From contig WBMZ01010152.1 of NCBI GenBank assembly GCA_013400975.1, positions 62,001 through 126,000 of the forward strand: a stretch of 64,000 bases of DNA, written 5' to 3'. The stretch's first letter is position 1. Every line of letters starts with the position of its first letter. This DNA is from Atrichornis clamosus (lineage: Eukaryota > Chordata > Aves > Passeriformes > Menuridae). Of the stretch, positions 9,784 to 23,390 are shown piece after piece. The notes beneath the pieces were generated by a model. The model worked only from the letters and a program-made list of their open reading frames with translations, had not been told where the DNA came from and did no database searches. A program made the position numbers and the translations under genes.

Positions 9784-12700
9784 CCTGCCCACTCCCTTTG
9801 ATCCCCATCTCCCAGACCTGCCTCCGCTCCTCGTTGTGCAAGAACCACACACAGAGACCTCCCCGTGCTCCCCACATCCACCTCTCGGCCAGAGTCTGGG
9901 GGAGTGTTCCATGTTCTGTCACCTCACAAGGGCAGGACCTCGTTTGGAATGTATACATTTCATAGAACACACTGCATTTCATAAAACCTGGGATCTGTTT
10001 CTGACCTGGTAGTGGAAGATGAAAGAGTTCATGGCAGTACAGTTCAAGCTAAAGTTGAAATGTAGTAGTAAAATTTTTAAAAGTAAATTAAAACTTCCTT
10101 GCCAGGCCGTGTTTAAAAATATTTAATACCATTAACAGTAGGGTAAAACATGTCTGTTTTGATTTACTAAACACTCAACATTTCTGACTGTAGCTAGAGT
10201 ATATGCAGCTCTTCTCTAAACTACAAGCTAGGTGGCTGGGCAGTAACATGCAGAGGTCCTGAAAGGTGTGTTAGCGTCTATTCCTATTTTTAGTTTAGTC
10301 TTGTGTTAAAAAATCCTGTGCCAGTCTGTGAAAGAGTTACATCATCTTAGTTAAATAATGAGATACTGCTCAACATACCCTGAAAAAGTTGTCCTTCGTT
10401 AATAGTAATCTTTTAAATAAATAAAATTTATTATTTCCATTCAAAATATAGACTGGCTGATTGTTTTTCCCTCAGTTATGTTTATTAAAGGTTGATATGA
10501 GTATCTTTAAAATATAAACACTTGAAAGGTATTAATGTATTTTTTATGTTACTAGGCAGTTGAGTAATGATTTGTAAGAGCTTTGTTTTTGTTTAGTGTT
10601 AAAAATCATTGCTGAATTGGTGGTTAACTTCTAGATTTCCATGGGAATGGTCAGAAACACTTGATTTCCTGGAATGGGAAGGTAGGTTATATATATATCT
10701 TTATGCTGATGAGTGTACACTGAGGTGTTACAGCTTCCTGAAAACTGATACGTCAGTATCTGGTAGGGTTGAAGCGAACCAAATTGAAAAACAGTGTGAT
10801 ACAATTACAGTTCATGGGTTTATTGACTCTGCACAGCCATGAAGTACAGAGAAGGCTTCTTACACTGCTGTGTCCTTCCCCTGCACAAGTAGAAAATGTA
10901 TTTATATCCAGAACAGACATTTATATTCTTGAAACAGAAATAACACCCTGTAGATTCTGTAGATTTCTGTTAATGGCCAAAAGCCATATTCACGTGGTAA
11001 GATGCTTGAAGATCTATGAATTAAAAAAACCCCAGTAATAATTTAGAAATCTATCCTGGTAGAAGAGCTCATATATGGTCAGGTAATTTAAGTAAGCTTT
11101 AGGAAGTGTCAAATATACAAAATGGGAAATGAGAGCCTAAGTGCTAAACTCAGGACAACAGGAGAGAAGGAGAATGTTTACTCTACTAGAAACTTGATAG
11201 AGGTGAAATTACTGAGAAGAGAGCACATTTTAATGAAAAACAGGATAATCTGGTCTATTCTCAAAATCTATGTTTAAATTCTGGAGAAGTGTGATACATG
11301 TTTTCATAAGGAGCCCTTAGTCTTAAGGCACCCCAGCACTTTGTGGCTGTAGTGGCCATCTGCCAGCTCTGGAGAAGTGAGATGGGCTCCCCACAGGTAC
11401 CTGGAGGATAGACAGGATATCTGATGTGCCTTTCTGTGACAGGTAATGATTGAGAAGGTTAATGAATATATATTATTACTTCACTGTATATGCTGCTATT
11501 TAATTAAGTCAAATGCTTTCAGGTTCCTGTTTTGAGGAACAGTAAATTCAGTATTCAACAAAATTGTTCTCTATTTTAATAATAATCTGTCATCAGCATT
11601 TGTTAGTCTTTCCTTCTTAAGCAATATGTTCAGGGAAACTCTTGTGTAGAGTAGAGTGTGTCAGAAAACAAAAATATGGGATGATTTTTTTCCTTCCTCT
11701 AAGAATGCAAGTTGTTTCCATCTTTTTACTATTTTACATTTTTAGTGAAATAGCTGACTGCAAGATAGAGTGATACAGACCTCCAGGTTGCATGGAAAAC
11801 ACCTAAAGAATATGCAGCTTAATTACCTCATCTTATGAGCTTCTCTAATTAAGTCTCAGATTAAAAACTTATACCTTATTTTAGGGTGCAGAACTTGAAC
11901 AATGCGCTGAATTTTAGCAGAGGTGTCACTCCTCAGAGGAGAAAGGTGACTTGAGATCATGAGAGACTGACAAAGTTTCCTGAGAGCAGTTGTTTATCCC
12001 AGTTTTGTCAAGATTTACTCTTGGTAATATACGTAGAGATAAAATATACTTAACCATTGAACTAAACTTTTGTGTTTTGTGTGCAGTCATGGTGCTCAGT
12101 CCAAAGGGCTGGGTTTCAGTAATATGTGACAGCTTCCTGCTCTGTATTTATTTGATGATTTGGATACAGAGCTACTGCAATGCATATTTAAGTATCTTGT
12201 ATGTTATCTGAAATGCATATATTTCTTAAATTTGGCAATGGATACTTCTGTTAACGTTGCAGTGTATGGTGATTTCTGTGATCTGCTCAGCTATACAAAA
12301 GAAAAAATCATAAATGTACATTTCATAAATATTCTCAGAGAATTTTAACTGAGGCTTTAAAAATAATTCCTCAGTTAAAAGATGCTCATCTGTCCATCTA
12401 GCTGTGCGGAGATGTTATACCTGGTTTACTGAAACTGGGAAACCAAACGCCCTAAATCCAATGGATAAGAAAATGTCTGCCTTCGCAGGCATGCCAGCAT
12501 TCAGGAATGCTGAGGACATGTGGTAGGCTATGTAGCAAGTATGAGAATGATCTCACTGCTTCATCTTGAGGATTTTTATTTTTGCCCCGTGTGCCTCTGA
12601 GTGTGTTTTTGCTCCTGTCACTTTTTAAATGTGTGTCCCTCACATTTCAAATTTTATAATTGAATTCTTCTGTTACACCACTGTAACTATGGAATAACTC

Positions 12701-15700
12701 TGTTGACATCAGTAGCAATATTCAAAACAAACAGAAATTGTCCCTCTGGTATTAGATATAATCTCATATCAAAACAACTCCTGTGGACAATTATGATTTA
12801 TTGTTATCACCTGCACTTAACATTTTTGCTTAAATGCAAAATACTTTTGTAATTGTATATATAAAATAACTTGTGTTTGTGTATGCAATTTATTTGAAAA
12901 TCAACTCAAAATATTGTGATTTTGCATTAATTTCTGTTTCCCTATGTAGTATCTATTTCCCATCTCTTCGCTTTTTGTTATTTAAGATGTAAATAAGAAT
13001 GCAAAGGTTTTTAATGCAATGGCTGTGTTTTCTCTTTGCAGTTATTGACACTTAATTACAGCTGCCTGTGCTAATAGGTGGTGTGCCGAGGTTGCAGTAC
13101 GTTTTCCAGAGCCCAGTGCTCTGGTGAGTTGGTCTGTGGAACACTAAGCGTTTGTGACAGGTTGTTTGCTGAATCCTTCCTGCGTGCATATGGCAGATCA
13201 GAGTTCACTTGTGAGCAGATTATCCATTGTGCCTTGATGTTAAAAGAGGATACTTCCAGCCTGGGTTAGAGCTGTCCTAGGAAGGGTTGTGTTGGGTGGG
13301 ATCTGAGAGAAGTTGGGGAAGTGCGCACAAACTAAGGGGAAAAGGAACACAGCACATAGTAGTGATTCCAGCGTTCTGCTTGTGAGCTCTCATTGTGTTT
13401 ATTGTGAATTTAAAACTGCTTTGAAACAGTTAATCAGTTCTATAATGGAACATCATTAAATATTCTTCAAATTTATAGCCAAAAAAGAACCTTTAAAGGC
13501 ATGTAGAACCATTATTTCTTAGGGACCAGTATTTTAATTCCCATGGTTTTAAAACTGGGCTGGTCAGAAAAGTGTGGGGTTTTAAGACGTTAGTATTTTG
13601 AGCATCAATTTTATAACATAAGGAAATGGTACCCAATTCGAAGAGGAAAGTCAGAAGTGGTTTGGTTGGTTTTTTATTCAAGATTGTGAGCCTGTAATGA
13701 GGGGAAAATCTCTAGTTCTCCTTACTTACGATAATGTGCCAAGGAATAGAGAGCAAAGAACATAGTGGAATTTTTCTGTGAAGAACTATATTCTGCTGGT
13801 GGTGACACACATTTTAGACGTGTAATATGTTGAAGGATCATAAAGATCTAAATCGAAGATTCAGTCTGCAATAAACTGAAAATTAATTAACTCATTTTGG
13901 AGATGGGGAGAGTGTTTTTAGGAAAACGAGAAGTAAGAGTGAAAGAATAAAAATATTTTACTTAAAAGAGAAAGGTAAGGAGGCCCATTTTAGATCATCT
14001 CATTTCCTTTTTAATGCAAATCTGATTCTTTGATTATTCACTTTTATTATTTATTTATTCTTATACAAAAGGTAGAAATTATGACATGTTGGGAATGTAG
14101 GCATTTTTTATAATGCAATAATAGTGCAGCTATTTCACTCCTTTCATTTACCAGTGGAAAAGGACTTCAAGAAAAAATAATTTTGAATAGAATTAACTAA
14201 GGGATTCTTTAAGTCCTAAGCTTAATGTAACTGCAGTTATTTAAAGCAGAAAAACAAGAGAGAAAAGAAATAATGCCCCTTAAGCAGATGCTTATTCACG
14301 TAGGATAAGTAGTCTTTGATTTTGGAGAGGTGGTGTGACTTGCAGTTGGAAACCTTGATTTATCATGTCATTATTTATATCTGCAGTAAATGAGGAATAA
14401 GCATAAAACATGAAAAGGGAAATTAAGTATTATGCTAGTTCTCTTGCATTTTTATTTTATTTACGTGAAATAGGCATTTTTTAATGGTGTGTTGCTGTGC
14501 CTTTTGTTGACCAAATCTGTACGCCAGGTCTGTCTGCTTGTTTCCATTGGCTTGTCATGTTCACTAATTAGGGAACTGCTGCATGATTCACCTTGTTAAT
14601 TAGAGGGACTTGCACACAAAGGCCCTTCGGGCAGTGCGAAAGAAGAGCCTAGCACTAGTGCCCTGAGAAAGCTACAGCCTGTGAAGTAATTCTTCTCATC
14701 TACCTTCTATTTTTTATTTGAAATGAATAAATCATTGAGATTTTCCTTGTGGAGTGAGAATGCAAGAATTCACATCTTTGTAAGATGTAAATTATATGTG
14801 ATCAATAGAAGGGGATGACTACTGTATTGTACTTACAAGATTCCCTAATTTACTACTTGTCAGTGTCTGAGAAATTGCTTGAAATATTTTGTCCCCGCAC
14901 TGTGGTGTGTTGTTCGCTTGATCTGCAGGAGGAATGAGCAGGAGCAGTTTTGCTAGAGTTAAATCTAAAATAGAGAAGATGTAGATTATTTAAATTTCAA
15001 GCTTGTTTTGCATCCCCAGTGGAACTTCCATTTTACAAGTGAACCCCCAGCACTACCCCCACAACTTTTAAGGGGAAGAAGGTGGTGGGTGTATGGCTAT
15101 TTTTGTTCCTGGTGTTTTTCTCTGCCTCAAATCTCACTTTCAAACAGAGTAGCATACTTGCTGTATTGTGTATTCTGTAGTTGAATATAGTTTCAGAATA
15201 AATTAAATTTGTTTTTGTCATGTCACTTAGACTTGATCAAACCACAATCCAGACTGCACAAAAGGATATTGCGTTAAAAGTGCACAACCAGTCGCTACAC
15301 TGCACATTCCCCATCTGTTTATGACACTTCAGACATTAACTCCAATGCCATTCTCTCTAACTATTTGATTAAAATTACTTATTACAGCCAAATGATTTTT
15401 AGTAGATTGCTACATTTTCCTCATTTCCTCAAATGAGGCTGGCAGTTTCAAGATGCAGATTTCCCATAAGAATGCTAGAGGACTGGTATCAAAATCTGGG
15501 CATTTTCTTTTGGAATAATCTAGTTAATAAAGCCTGTTACTAGAATTTCTGATTAACTACTATTTTAAATGCACTTATTCACAGAATAATGCACTTATTA
15601 AATGCACTGCTATTCTGAAGTTTTGTGCTAATGGCATATAGCCAGAGAAATTTTACCAAAAAATAGAAATACTTATTTGGAAAAAAATGGGGGAAATGCT

Positions 15701-17430
15701 TCAGGCTGACTTGAGATTCTGTGGTGTGAAACACTGTCACTCTTCTCTTCCATGAAGATGGGATCTTCCTGTGTGCCTCAGTCTTTAGCTGACTCCATTG
15801 ATAGACTAGCCAAGAACTTTCTCCATCTTCTTGGTACAGTTCTGGTGTACTGGTTCCTAATTATTTCAGATTTCAGGTGTGTGCCAGAGATGGCACAGAA
15901 ATAAAAGTAACAAAAGGCTGTGCTCTGCTGTCGAGACTCCTGATGCACGGAGAAGATAATGCAAATAAAACCCTTGATCAGACTCCCACAGAACTAAGAC
16001 AAAGTTGGCCATGGAGAGTTTTCACCATCCAGATAGCTGTTGTATTACTCAGAGACAATGAAAGATTCTTTAAAGGGTATTTTCAAAAAGTTTTATTGAC
16101 TATTTCAGCATGTGGTAAACAGAGCAGTTGGTTCGCATTCTGGTCCAGTGTTAAGCACTGCGTTACAGTGGGCAGTGCAGCCTCTGGGAGTTACTGCTTG
16201 AAATCATATTTTCCAGTGCATGATTTTAAAAAAGCAAAGCTTATTTCCTCTCCTCTCTTAGTTGAGTTAGCTCCCGTATCCCAGTGTTTCTGACAGTTGT
16301 TCCTAACTAAAGCCACTGCTCAACAGGTTTCCTGCTTGTGCTACTTCAGTCTGTAACTCTAGACATGACTGCCCTTCATACAGGCTTTCACTGTATTTTA
16401 AATTCCCTAATCTTGATTAAAACATCAGTTTGAGTTCTCACTCAGTGTCTTACTTCAGGGGGAAAGGAGAAGATCCTAGAAATCTGGGGAGGATAGTAAA
16501 CCCCCGCTTAGATTAACAAAGGGCCTGGGAAAATATCTTGCGCCTTCTTTCTCACCAGTGCCCTGGGAGTGAGAATGTTCCACTGGGTGCTCCTGAACTG
16601 AGGAGGCTCTGAGTGAAACCATGGAGCTCTTTGACTCGTATTCTTTCCAGTTATACTGATGCTGTGTGTCTTGTGTCCTTTGAAGAAGAGTGAGAAGATT
16701 CGTAGTTGTCCAGTGTTGCCTTGCTCCAAAATAAAATTAAGATCAATAATAAAATAACAGGTCTTAGGGCATTTTTTTCAGTTTTTTCTGATCTCAGTGC
16801 AAGTAAGTTCTGACGCTTCAATAAGTTTCCAGCTTTAGTAATGCTGATCCTGCCCAGTTGTCTGTGCCCCAGAACCCCTTTGTTCAAGTGGTCTGTATTT
16901 GGCTCGGCCAATCTGCCAAGCACTATTACAGGACCCAACAAATACCAAGGCTTAAAATAGATGTGTCTCCAGCCAAGTATAGGAGAGCCTGGAACTGGTG
17001 CTACTGGAGATGAGTAGTTGGAGGAATAATCTAACTGAAACCAGACAAAATCTACTGGAGCTCCAACAACAGATTCTGAGGAGTGAAGAAATGTAATGAT
17101 TAAAGTTACTGGAAGGACAGAAAAAATCCGCTGTTGTAGAACTCTTTCAGAGGTGTTGGAGGAATATCTTCCTCAAACTATTTTTTATACCTTGTCTTAC
17201 TCTAGATAGGACTATGTAGTTTAAGAAATGGTTGGACAGTTGCAGAAATAAATGAGTTAAAGTTAATAAATAAATAATAGTGCATTGTATCTGGAAAATC
17301 AAAAAATACAACCAAGATTGTTAAAAAATTCCAAGACTTTAAAATCAAATCTCGGATTTTTCATGCTTTTCATTTTTTATAAGCTATGAGTAAGCTGGTA
17401 AGGATACTTCCAAGAAAATTAAACTTGTGA

Positions 17431-17434
<4 letters not shown>
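9784..17434 (+). other. TAF4: TAF4 intron: long AT-rich stretch without genes
   Basis: No exon, RNA gene or recent mobile element was recognised. The longest unassigned frame is 15877-16293 (138 codons, +), with no domain or motif I know. A fragment at 12672-12720 resembles an old sauropsid repeat and is listed separately. AAAAAAACCCC occurs at 11023-11033, one of the recurring A/C junction boxes in this window. Confidence 0.5.
12672..12720. repeat. Candidate ancient sauropsid repeat fragment
   Basis: The phrase TTACACCACTGTAACTATGG followed by AATAACTCTGTTGACATCAG resembles a motif that recurs in turtle, crocodile and bird genomes (TTACACCAGTGTAACT... then ...ATTGACTTCAGTGGAG). I rely on memory of that wording and cannot name the family. 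It is short and diverged. Confidence 0.35.

Positions 17435-17466
<32 letters not shown>
17435..17466. repeat. (TA)16 microsatellite
   Basis: An uninterrupted TA dinucleotide run of 32 bases lies inside the intron, flanked by GTTT and AAAA. It is likely to vary in length between individuals. No other function is suggested. Confidence 0.97.
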
Positions 17467-17471
<5 letters not shown>

Positions 17472-20400
17472 CAGTTCATACAGTATGTGGTCTTAAGTAG
17501 TAAGGAGATAAAGTTGTAGATTTACTGATAATTATTTTAAAAATCCATTTAACTATGTAATATATGAAACTGGAGAAAATTACAGTTAAGGCTTTTTATT
17601 TCAGGCAAAAATAAAAACGGAAGGCAGGATGCACCTGGCATTTTCTCTATCAGAATTTGACACATTGTCTTGAAAGCAATAGGGCACATTTAAATGGAAA
17701 ATTTGAGTAAACTTGTAAAACATAATGAAATTAGATGTAATAAACACAAATGTCTGTTGTAGGAAGGACACTTTGTCCAAAGTACCCCAGTTAAAGATTC
17801 CAGAACTGTGTTCAGATGCTCATTATTTTGAGAAACAGTCATCTTGAGGCTGAAACATTCCCAGCTTGGTCTTTGCCCAGGGTGATTTTTTTTTCCTAAC
17901 GCTATGCAATAATTTTCAACTGCTGTTAAAAGAGTGTGGGTAAGAAAAAAAGAAACTCTCCCCACCAAAACCCAACAGACAAACACCTTTCACAGTAAAG
18001 TAAAATCTTGATCTAGTTCAAATAGATGTGCAGCCATTGCAAGGGATGACCGGAGCTTTTACTGAGTTGTGGGAGAACACTTGGGAAGAAGCACCATCCA
18101 GCTTTGCATTGAAGAAAATTGGGTACAATCTGTCAGAGCTGTGAATGTGTAAAAGTCCCACAGAAGGTGTTTGGTGTAGGACTTGCTGTTTGTTGCACAG
18201 GTGAAATCTCTCTGGTGTTGCATTATTGCAGTGCCTCTTGTAAACTTCAGTCCTTGGAGCAGTTGCTTTCCAGGCAGTGGAGCTGTGCTGACCTTTAGAG
18301 ACTTCACCGACAGAGCACAGCAGGGGCCTGCTGCACACATGAGCTGCTTTTCAAGGCTCTCTGAAGTTCACTGAGGCACCCATCCTTCTTGATCATTGTC
18401 CTGGGCTTCCTGAGGTTCCTGCCAGCATTTTTAATGAGTTTCATTTTTAATTGCACCTTCTGTTGTGGGCATCTTAGGACATGTGTAATGGTTCCGCATT
18501 TCAGGCACTCCTCTGCAAAAAGATGTTTTTCCAGGGGGTCTAATCACTGTCTGAGGCTGATAGATACATGTTGCAGAACCATCAGTTAAGACAAGTTTTT
18601 CCTAGCATATGACCCTTTTATCAGGAATTAAACCATCCATCGCAAACAGAATTAGGAGGGATTTCCATTGATGCCTATTGGCTGGAAATCAGTGCTTAAA
18701 TCATTGTTTATATGATCTTGCTTTCATCAAACATCTCTGCCATTTAGCACCCTCTGTTGCCAGTTTCCTGTTTGGGGTTCATTGCTGCCTGTCTTCATCC
18801 CTGAATGCTGTCAATATGTACAGCTTCTGTGGTGCTGGGAGCCTCCTCTTGGTCCTGGTTTCTTCTTAGTTGGTATTTCTGAACTAAGCTGGGAATTGTA
18901 AGTATATAAAATGTAGTTCTTTATCGGCTGAGTTGGCTCTGTGACTACAGAAACGTACTTCTACAACTTGGCTTCTATTCTCTTATCAAATCCTTTATTG
19001 GTAGTATTTAAACATACATGACTACTTCCTTAAGGTCTTTCTTCTTTATCTTCACAATCATCTCTGTGTCTCTGTCACTGGGTTATTTTCCTTCTAGGCC
19101 AAAAAACATCCCTGGATTCTGCCTATAGGCAGAGAAACACTTCCTTGACCTTTCTCTCTCTCATGTGATCACACTCCCTCTTCTCCCTTTAATTTTTGAA
19201 GGTATTTATATGGAGACTTGAATTTTTAAGAGTTCCAGTTGTCCTCTTTTTGATCATATTGAAGGAATTTTCTCCTAGTGCAATCCTTAGCAGCTACAGC
19301 TCATACCCATATTGCATCTACATTTCTGCTTTAGACAAAGCTCATTTCTGTTTGCCTGGGTTTTGCCTGATTAATAAGTGCATTCTTGGTTTTTGGAAAT
19401 TATTAAATCCCGATTTTAAGATCCAATGTTGATACTTCAGATAGACATATGGCTGTCTTCCTTGTGGCATATAGCTTGTGGCACTTCTTTCTTAAACACC
19501 TAAATGTATCATAATAAATAATGATCTACAGAAAACAAACTACAATTTTAGAACTTCTGTTGTTAGCTTTACTTTATAATAAAGTAGTGAAGTAGTGTTT
19601 TTTCTGTGATTTTAATGCCATGCCACCATGACAAAGAAGAAAATTTCATTGTGCAAAATAATGCTTCATTCTTACACTGTACTTTTCATCAAATGAGATA
19701 CCTCCCAGTAAGCATTTCAAAACTACATTTGGATCTGATAAGGAGCAAGGAAAAGTATCTAATTTGTAAGCATTTTTCTTGTATAATATATTGGAATATT
19801 TGTCTATGTTTTAGATAAATATTTTTACTTTCAAAAAAGTTAATTGTTGTTAATTAGTGTGGTTCTGAATTGAAGCATTGTTTCCTTCCCAGGGGGCAGA
19901 AATTTTAATATGCTATTGATAAGTATATCCATATTATTTGTGATAAAGGCAAGTTAAAGAAAGATTTTGCATCAGCAGTCTAATATGAAAATGAGTGTGA
20001 ATGAATGCAGCTATCAAAAGACTGCATCTTGTTGGTTGATGTAGTGAATTAGATTCATTTCTGCTAAATCATGTTAATTAACAGGAAATTATTTTATCAG
20101 GATGTATAGATAGTAACAGGTGCTTCATTTGTTTAAATATTCAGAAATTAGTAACTGGCTTAGTTAGAAGATAAACTATATTGTAATACCAGGCTGCTTT
20201 GTTACTTTAAAATATAATTGATAACGTAAATTAAGAAGCTTAAGTAGCTTTAGTTTTACAGGTACTTTTAAGAGTCATTTCAGAATGCTGAAGATGGTCA
20301 CATTCAATTCATGTTATTTTTAGTGCTGAGAATTCAGAGGGTGATTACTGTGGAACCAGGTGTGCAAAACTGGTTGCAAAGTCATTTCTGTTTGATACAG

Positions 20401-22749
20401 AGAATGTGGCTCCAGAGTGTACTGGGGAGAGGAACCTCCACAGGCCAGGGCTGTGCATTTGGTATCTGGTGGGCAAGGTGTAGTGTCCCCTCTTTTGAAC
20501 CAAAGCCAAAATACTGTCTCTCTTTTTGTTTTAAACAAAGATTACAATTGGAGATAATATTTTTGATGAAAAAACAGGTGATTAGGAAAAAGACTGATGC
20601 AGGTAATCTGATGTAGGCTATGTAAAAACAGAAGTTTGTGCCTTGGGGATAGAAAGAAGACAAAGTAGGTAGAAGGGGTGTGAAGAAGCCAACAAAGGTG
20701 GGATGTAAGGTCTGGGACCTTAAATATAATCTTGTCAAATGTCTTGCTAGTAAGTATTCATAAACTGCAAAGATGTTTTACTGTAAGCAGATTCAGTTAA
20801 TAGTGAGTGCAGAGATGCTCTGCTAAGTCAGCTGGAGTACACTGACCTCTGCAAGATGAAGGCCTCTGTTGGTGACCAGTATCAGGATCATAACTCTTCT
20901 GATTATTTTTAAATGTAATTTTATTATTCTCTACCTTAGATGAGCTGCAAATAAAACTAAAAAAAAGCACAACACTAGTGCTAATTTTTACAAGATTGAT
21001 GAGAATTTGTGCAATACAGTATTTATCAAGTATTTCAGTACTTCAGTCCTTATTTTATAAAACATTGGGATAGTGTCATCTCACTGATGATGCATGTGTT
21101 TGATACATTTGAAATTTTTTGATCAGTGTTCATAAAGGTCACATAAAGTTATTCTTTCCTGCTGTAGTTTACCACAGTGTGTACTGTAAAACCAGTATGA
21201 GAAACTGTGTCGTGTTCTTTTCTGAAGCTTTTGTACCTGGCAGCATTTCCCTTATTTGTATTGAAGGAATGTCTCTTTATCCCACTGGGGCTTGATTATA
21301 AGTGAGGCACGTAGTGGAGGAGGATCCTTGTCTGGAGAGCCCATAGCATTCACAGCCAAGCTGGGTGATGTGGGGTGAGTGGGACAGGGAGGTGAAGAAC
21401 AAGGTCTTGTCAGTATTCACCCAGGGTGGGTAGAACAGAGCCCAGCTCCTTTGGCTCTGGCTGTAGAGCCAGGTTTCCTGTCAGGTGCTGAATTACAGGT
21501 AGTGGAAAATCTTGTGCATTTGTCAAAATTAGTATGTGATACCAAGAACCATCTTTAGTTTCTCTTACTGATTAAAAAAGAAAGGACGAAGAACCTGAGG
21601 AATAGATGAGTGCAAACCTTTTTGCAGATTCCTGAAGTCATTCCATCTTTTCTAGGTAAAACAGCACCAGACACTTTCCAGGTGTCAAAGTGAGGGCAGG
21701 ATTTATTGATTTATCTCACTGTGGGGAAATTAGAGAAATGGCATCTTTTGCTTCACAATTTGCATGTGGGGAGCGGGAAAAAAAAAGGCACTCTATATGC
21801 CTTTATTCCATGTTGAAACAGTCAGGGTTTAGTGCAGTACAGGTAGCATAGAGAGCCAAGTAAGTATTAGCTTACTGTGGGCTTGAAAATGGTGACTTTG
21901 GATAAGATATTGATACAATATTCATACAACCTTTGCATGATACCAGTTATCTATCAGACTGCATTTCTGACCTGCACCTCCCAGGAAATGAATACTTGCT
22001 CCTGTGCAAAATTTCTTATTCTGCAAAGCTTGACAACTTCTTCTGAGATCACTCTAAGCCAGTTGGCCCTCACTTAAATATTCATCAGACTTCTGATAAT
22101 TGTGATAACCCTTGTAGGCTGGCAAGCATGGCAAATTAGCAAAAAGATGATTGATCTTTTTTTATATGCAGTTTTATCTTCAACCTTTCCTGGATATATG
22201 TTACACTATAGTAATAATTTCTTCTCTAAGGTATTTGCCAGTATCTGGATTTGCACATCTATTTACAGTTGCCTTGAAGCCTCATAATTACAATACAGCT
22301 GAAATGTCCATTTTCTTTCCCTGACTACAAATAGGGATCAATCGAATTTTAAATGACTGCTTACGGGCTAGCTCCCGATCATGACCTTTGTAAATGATTA
22401 GAGCTCACCACTGTTGCTATCTACCTTGAAAGGGTAAGCGGGCAGCTCTGTCTAACTGGCATTTAATCTGGAAGAGAGCCAAAGATATTTGAGCTAAAAA
22501 CCTAATATGAGTTGGCAAAGAGAAGTATGTATAGACCTTTGCACTATTATTTAGATTTTTTTTTTTCTGCATTTCTTTTTTGTGTTTAGGAAATTCTTTT
22601 ACCCTGTAGATGAGATACGTATTTTTAGATAATGTTATACTAAAGTTATGATAATAACTGAGGTGGCAAAATATATTGCATTAAAATGTGAAAAATGGTA
22701 TTTCAAACTGAATGACGGAATTCACTTTCTCTGAAGAGTGTGAAAATAC
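17467..22749 (+). other. TAF4: TAF4 intron: AT-rich non-coding sequence
   Basis: I see no exon, RNA gene or recent mobile element. The short frames between 17690 and 22287 are scattered over both strands, have no recognisable domains and are consistent with chance. A slightly GC-richer stretch around 21280-21480 shows no recognisable content. Confidence 0.5.
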
Positions 22750-23198
22750 AGAATGGTTTGGGTTGGTAGGGTTCTTAAAGATCATCTTGTTCACCTCCTG
22801 CCATGGGCAGGGACACCTTCCACTATCCCAGGGTGCTCCAAGCCCCGTCTAACCTGGCCTTGGACACTTCCAGGGATGGGGAGCCGCAGCTTCTCTGGGA
22901 ACCTGTGCCAGGGCCTCCCCACCCTCACAGGGAAGGATTTCTTCCTTGTATCTTATCCAAATCACTTCCCTTTCAGTTTGAAGCCATTCCCTGTTGTCCT
23001 GTCCCTCCAGGCTCTTGTCCAGAGTCCCTCTCCTGTCTTTCTTGTCTGTTCCCTTTAGGCACTGCAAGGCTGCAGTGAGGTCTCCCCAGAGCCTTCTCTT
23101 CTCCAGGCTGAACATTCCCAATTCCAGCTCCATGCTCAGCAAACTTGCTGAGGGTGCACTGGATCCCACTGTCCATCCCATCATCAAAGGTGGGAAAA
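22750..23198 (-). mobile_element. CR1 LINE, 3' end on the minus strand, internally deleted
   Basis: Read on the minus strand, this ends with the standard CR1 tail: on + it starts AATGGTTTGGGTTGGTAGGG, then AAAGATCATCTTGTTC. On + the landmarks are TGCCATGGGCAGGGACACCT, CTTCCACTATCCCAGGGTGC, CTTGGACACTTCCAGGGATG and CCAGAGCCTTCTCTTCTCCA. At its 5' side the minus strand encodes DDGMDSGIQCTLSKFAEH, which matches the CTLSKFADD block of CR1 reverse transcriptase. It then jumps directly to the VQPGEEKALG region that lies much further downstream in intact CR1. The element is therefore 5'-truncated and has lost an internal piece of ORF2. It cannot be functional. Confidence 0.9.
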
Positions 23199-23390
23199 GT
23201 GCCCGTGTTGGTTGACAGTGGCTGTCCGTGAGCCAGGCATGCCCAAGTGGCCAAGAAGGCCAGTGGCACCTGGCCTGTGTCAGGCCAGCAGGACCAGGGC
23301 AGTGACTGTGCCCACGCTCTGGGCCCTGGTGAGGCCAAACCTCGAGTGCCGTGTCCAGTCCCGGGCCCTGGTGTTGCTCCCTTGCTGGCT
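23199..23390 (+). mobile_element. CR1 LINE ORF2 fragment in the opposite orientation
   Basis: This + strand segment reads GTTGACAGTGGCTGTCCGTG, then GTGGCCAAGAAGGCCAGTGG, then CTGGTGAGGCCAAACCTCGA and GTGCCGTGTCCAGTCC. These are standard CR1 ORF2 phrases. A + frame gives ASRTRAVTVPTLWALVRPNL, matching the CR1 reverse-transcriptase block ASRSREV...LYSALVRPHLEYCVQ. It abuts the minus-strand CR1 piece head to head near 23198. It may be a second insertion or an inverted part of the same one. The part of ORF2 it covers is the part missing from its neighbour. Confidence 0.85.

Noticed and set aside
9096..10012. Repeat-protein genes on both strands (about 240-299 codons).
   Set aside because: They are by-products of a 45-bp tandem repeat that is open in many frames. 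There is no splice or start context, and the frames mirror each other on the two strands.
15877..16293. A 138-codon + frame as a possible small protein gene.
   Set aside because: It has no recognisable domain, its composition matches the surrounding intron, and there is no convincing promoter, splice or poly(A) context.
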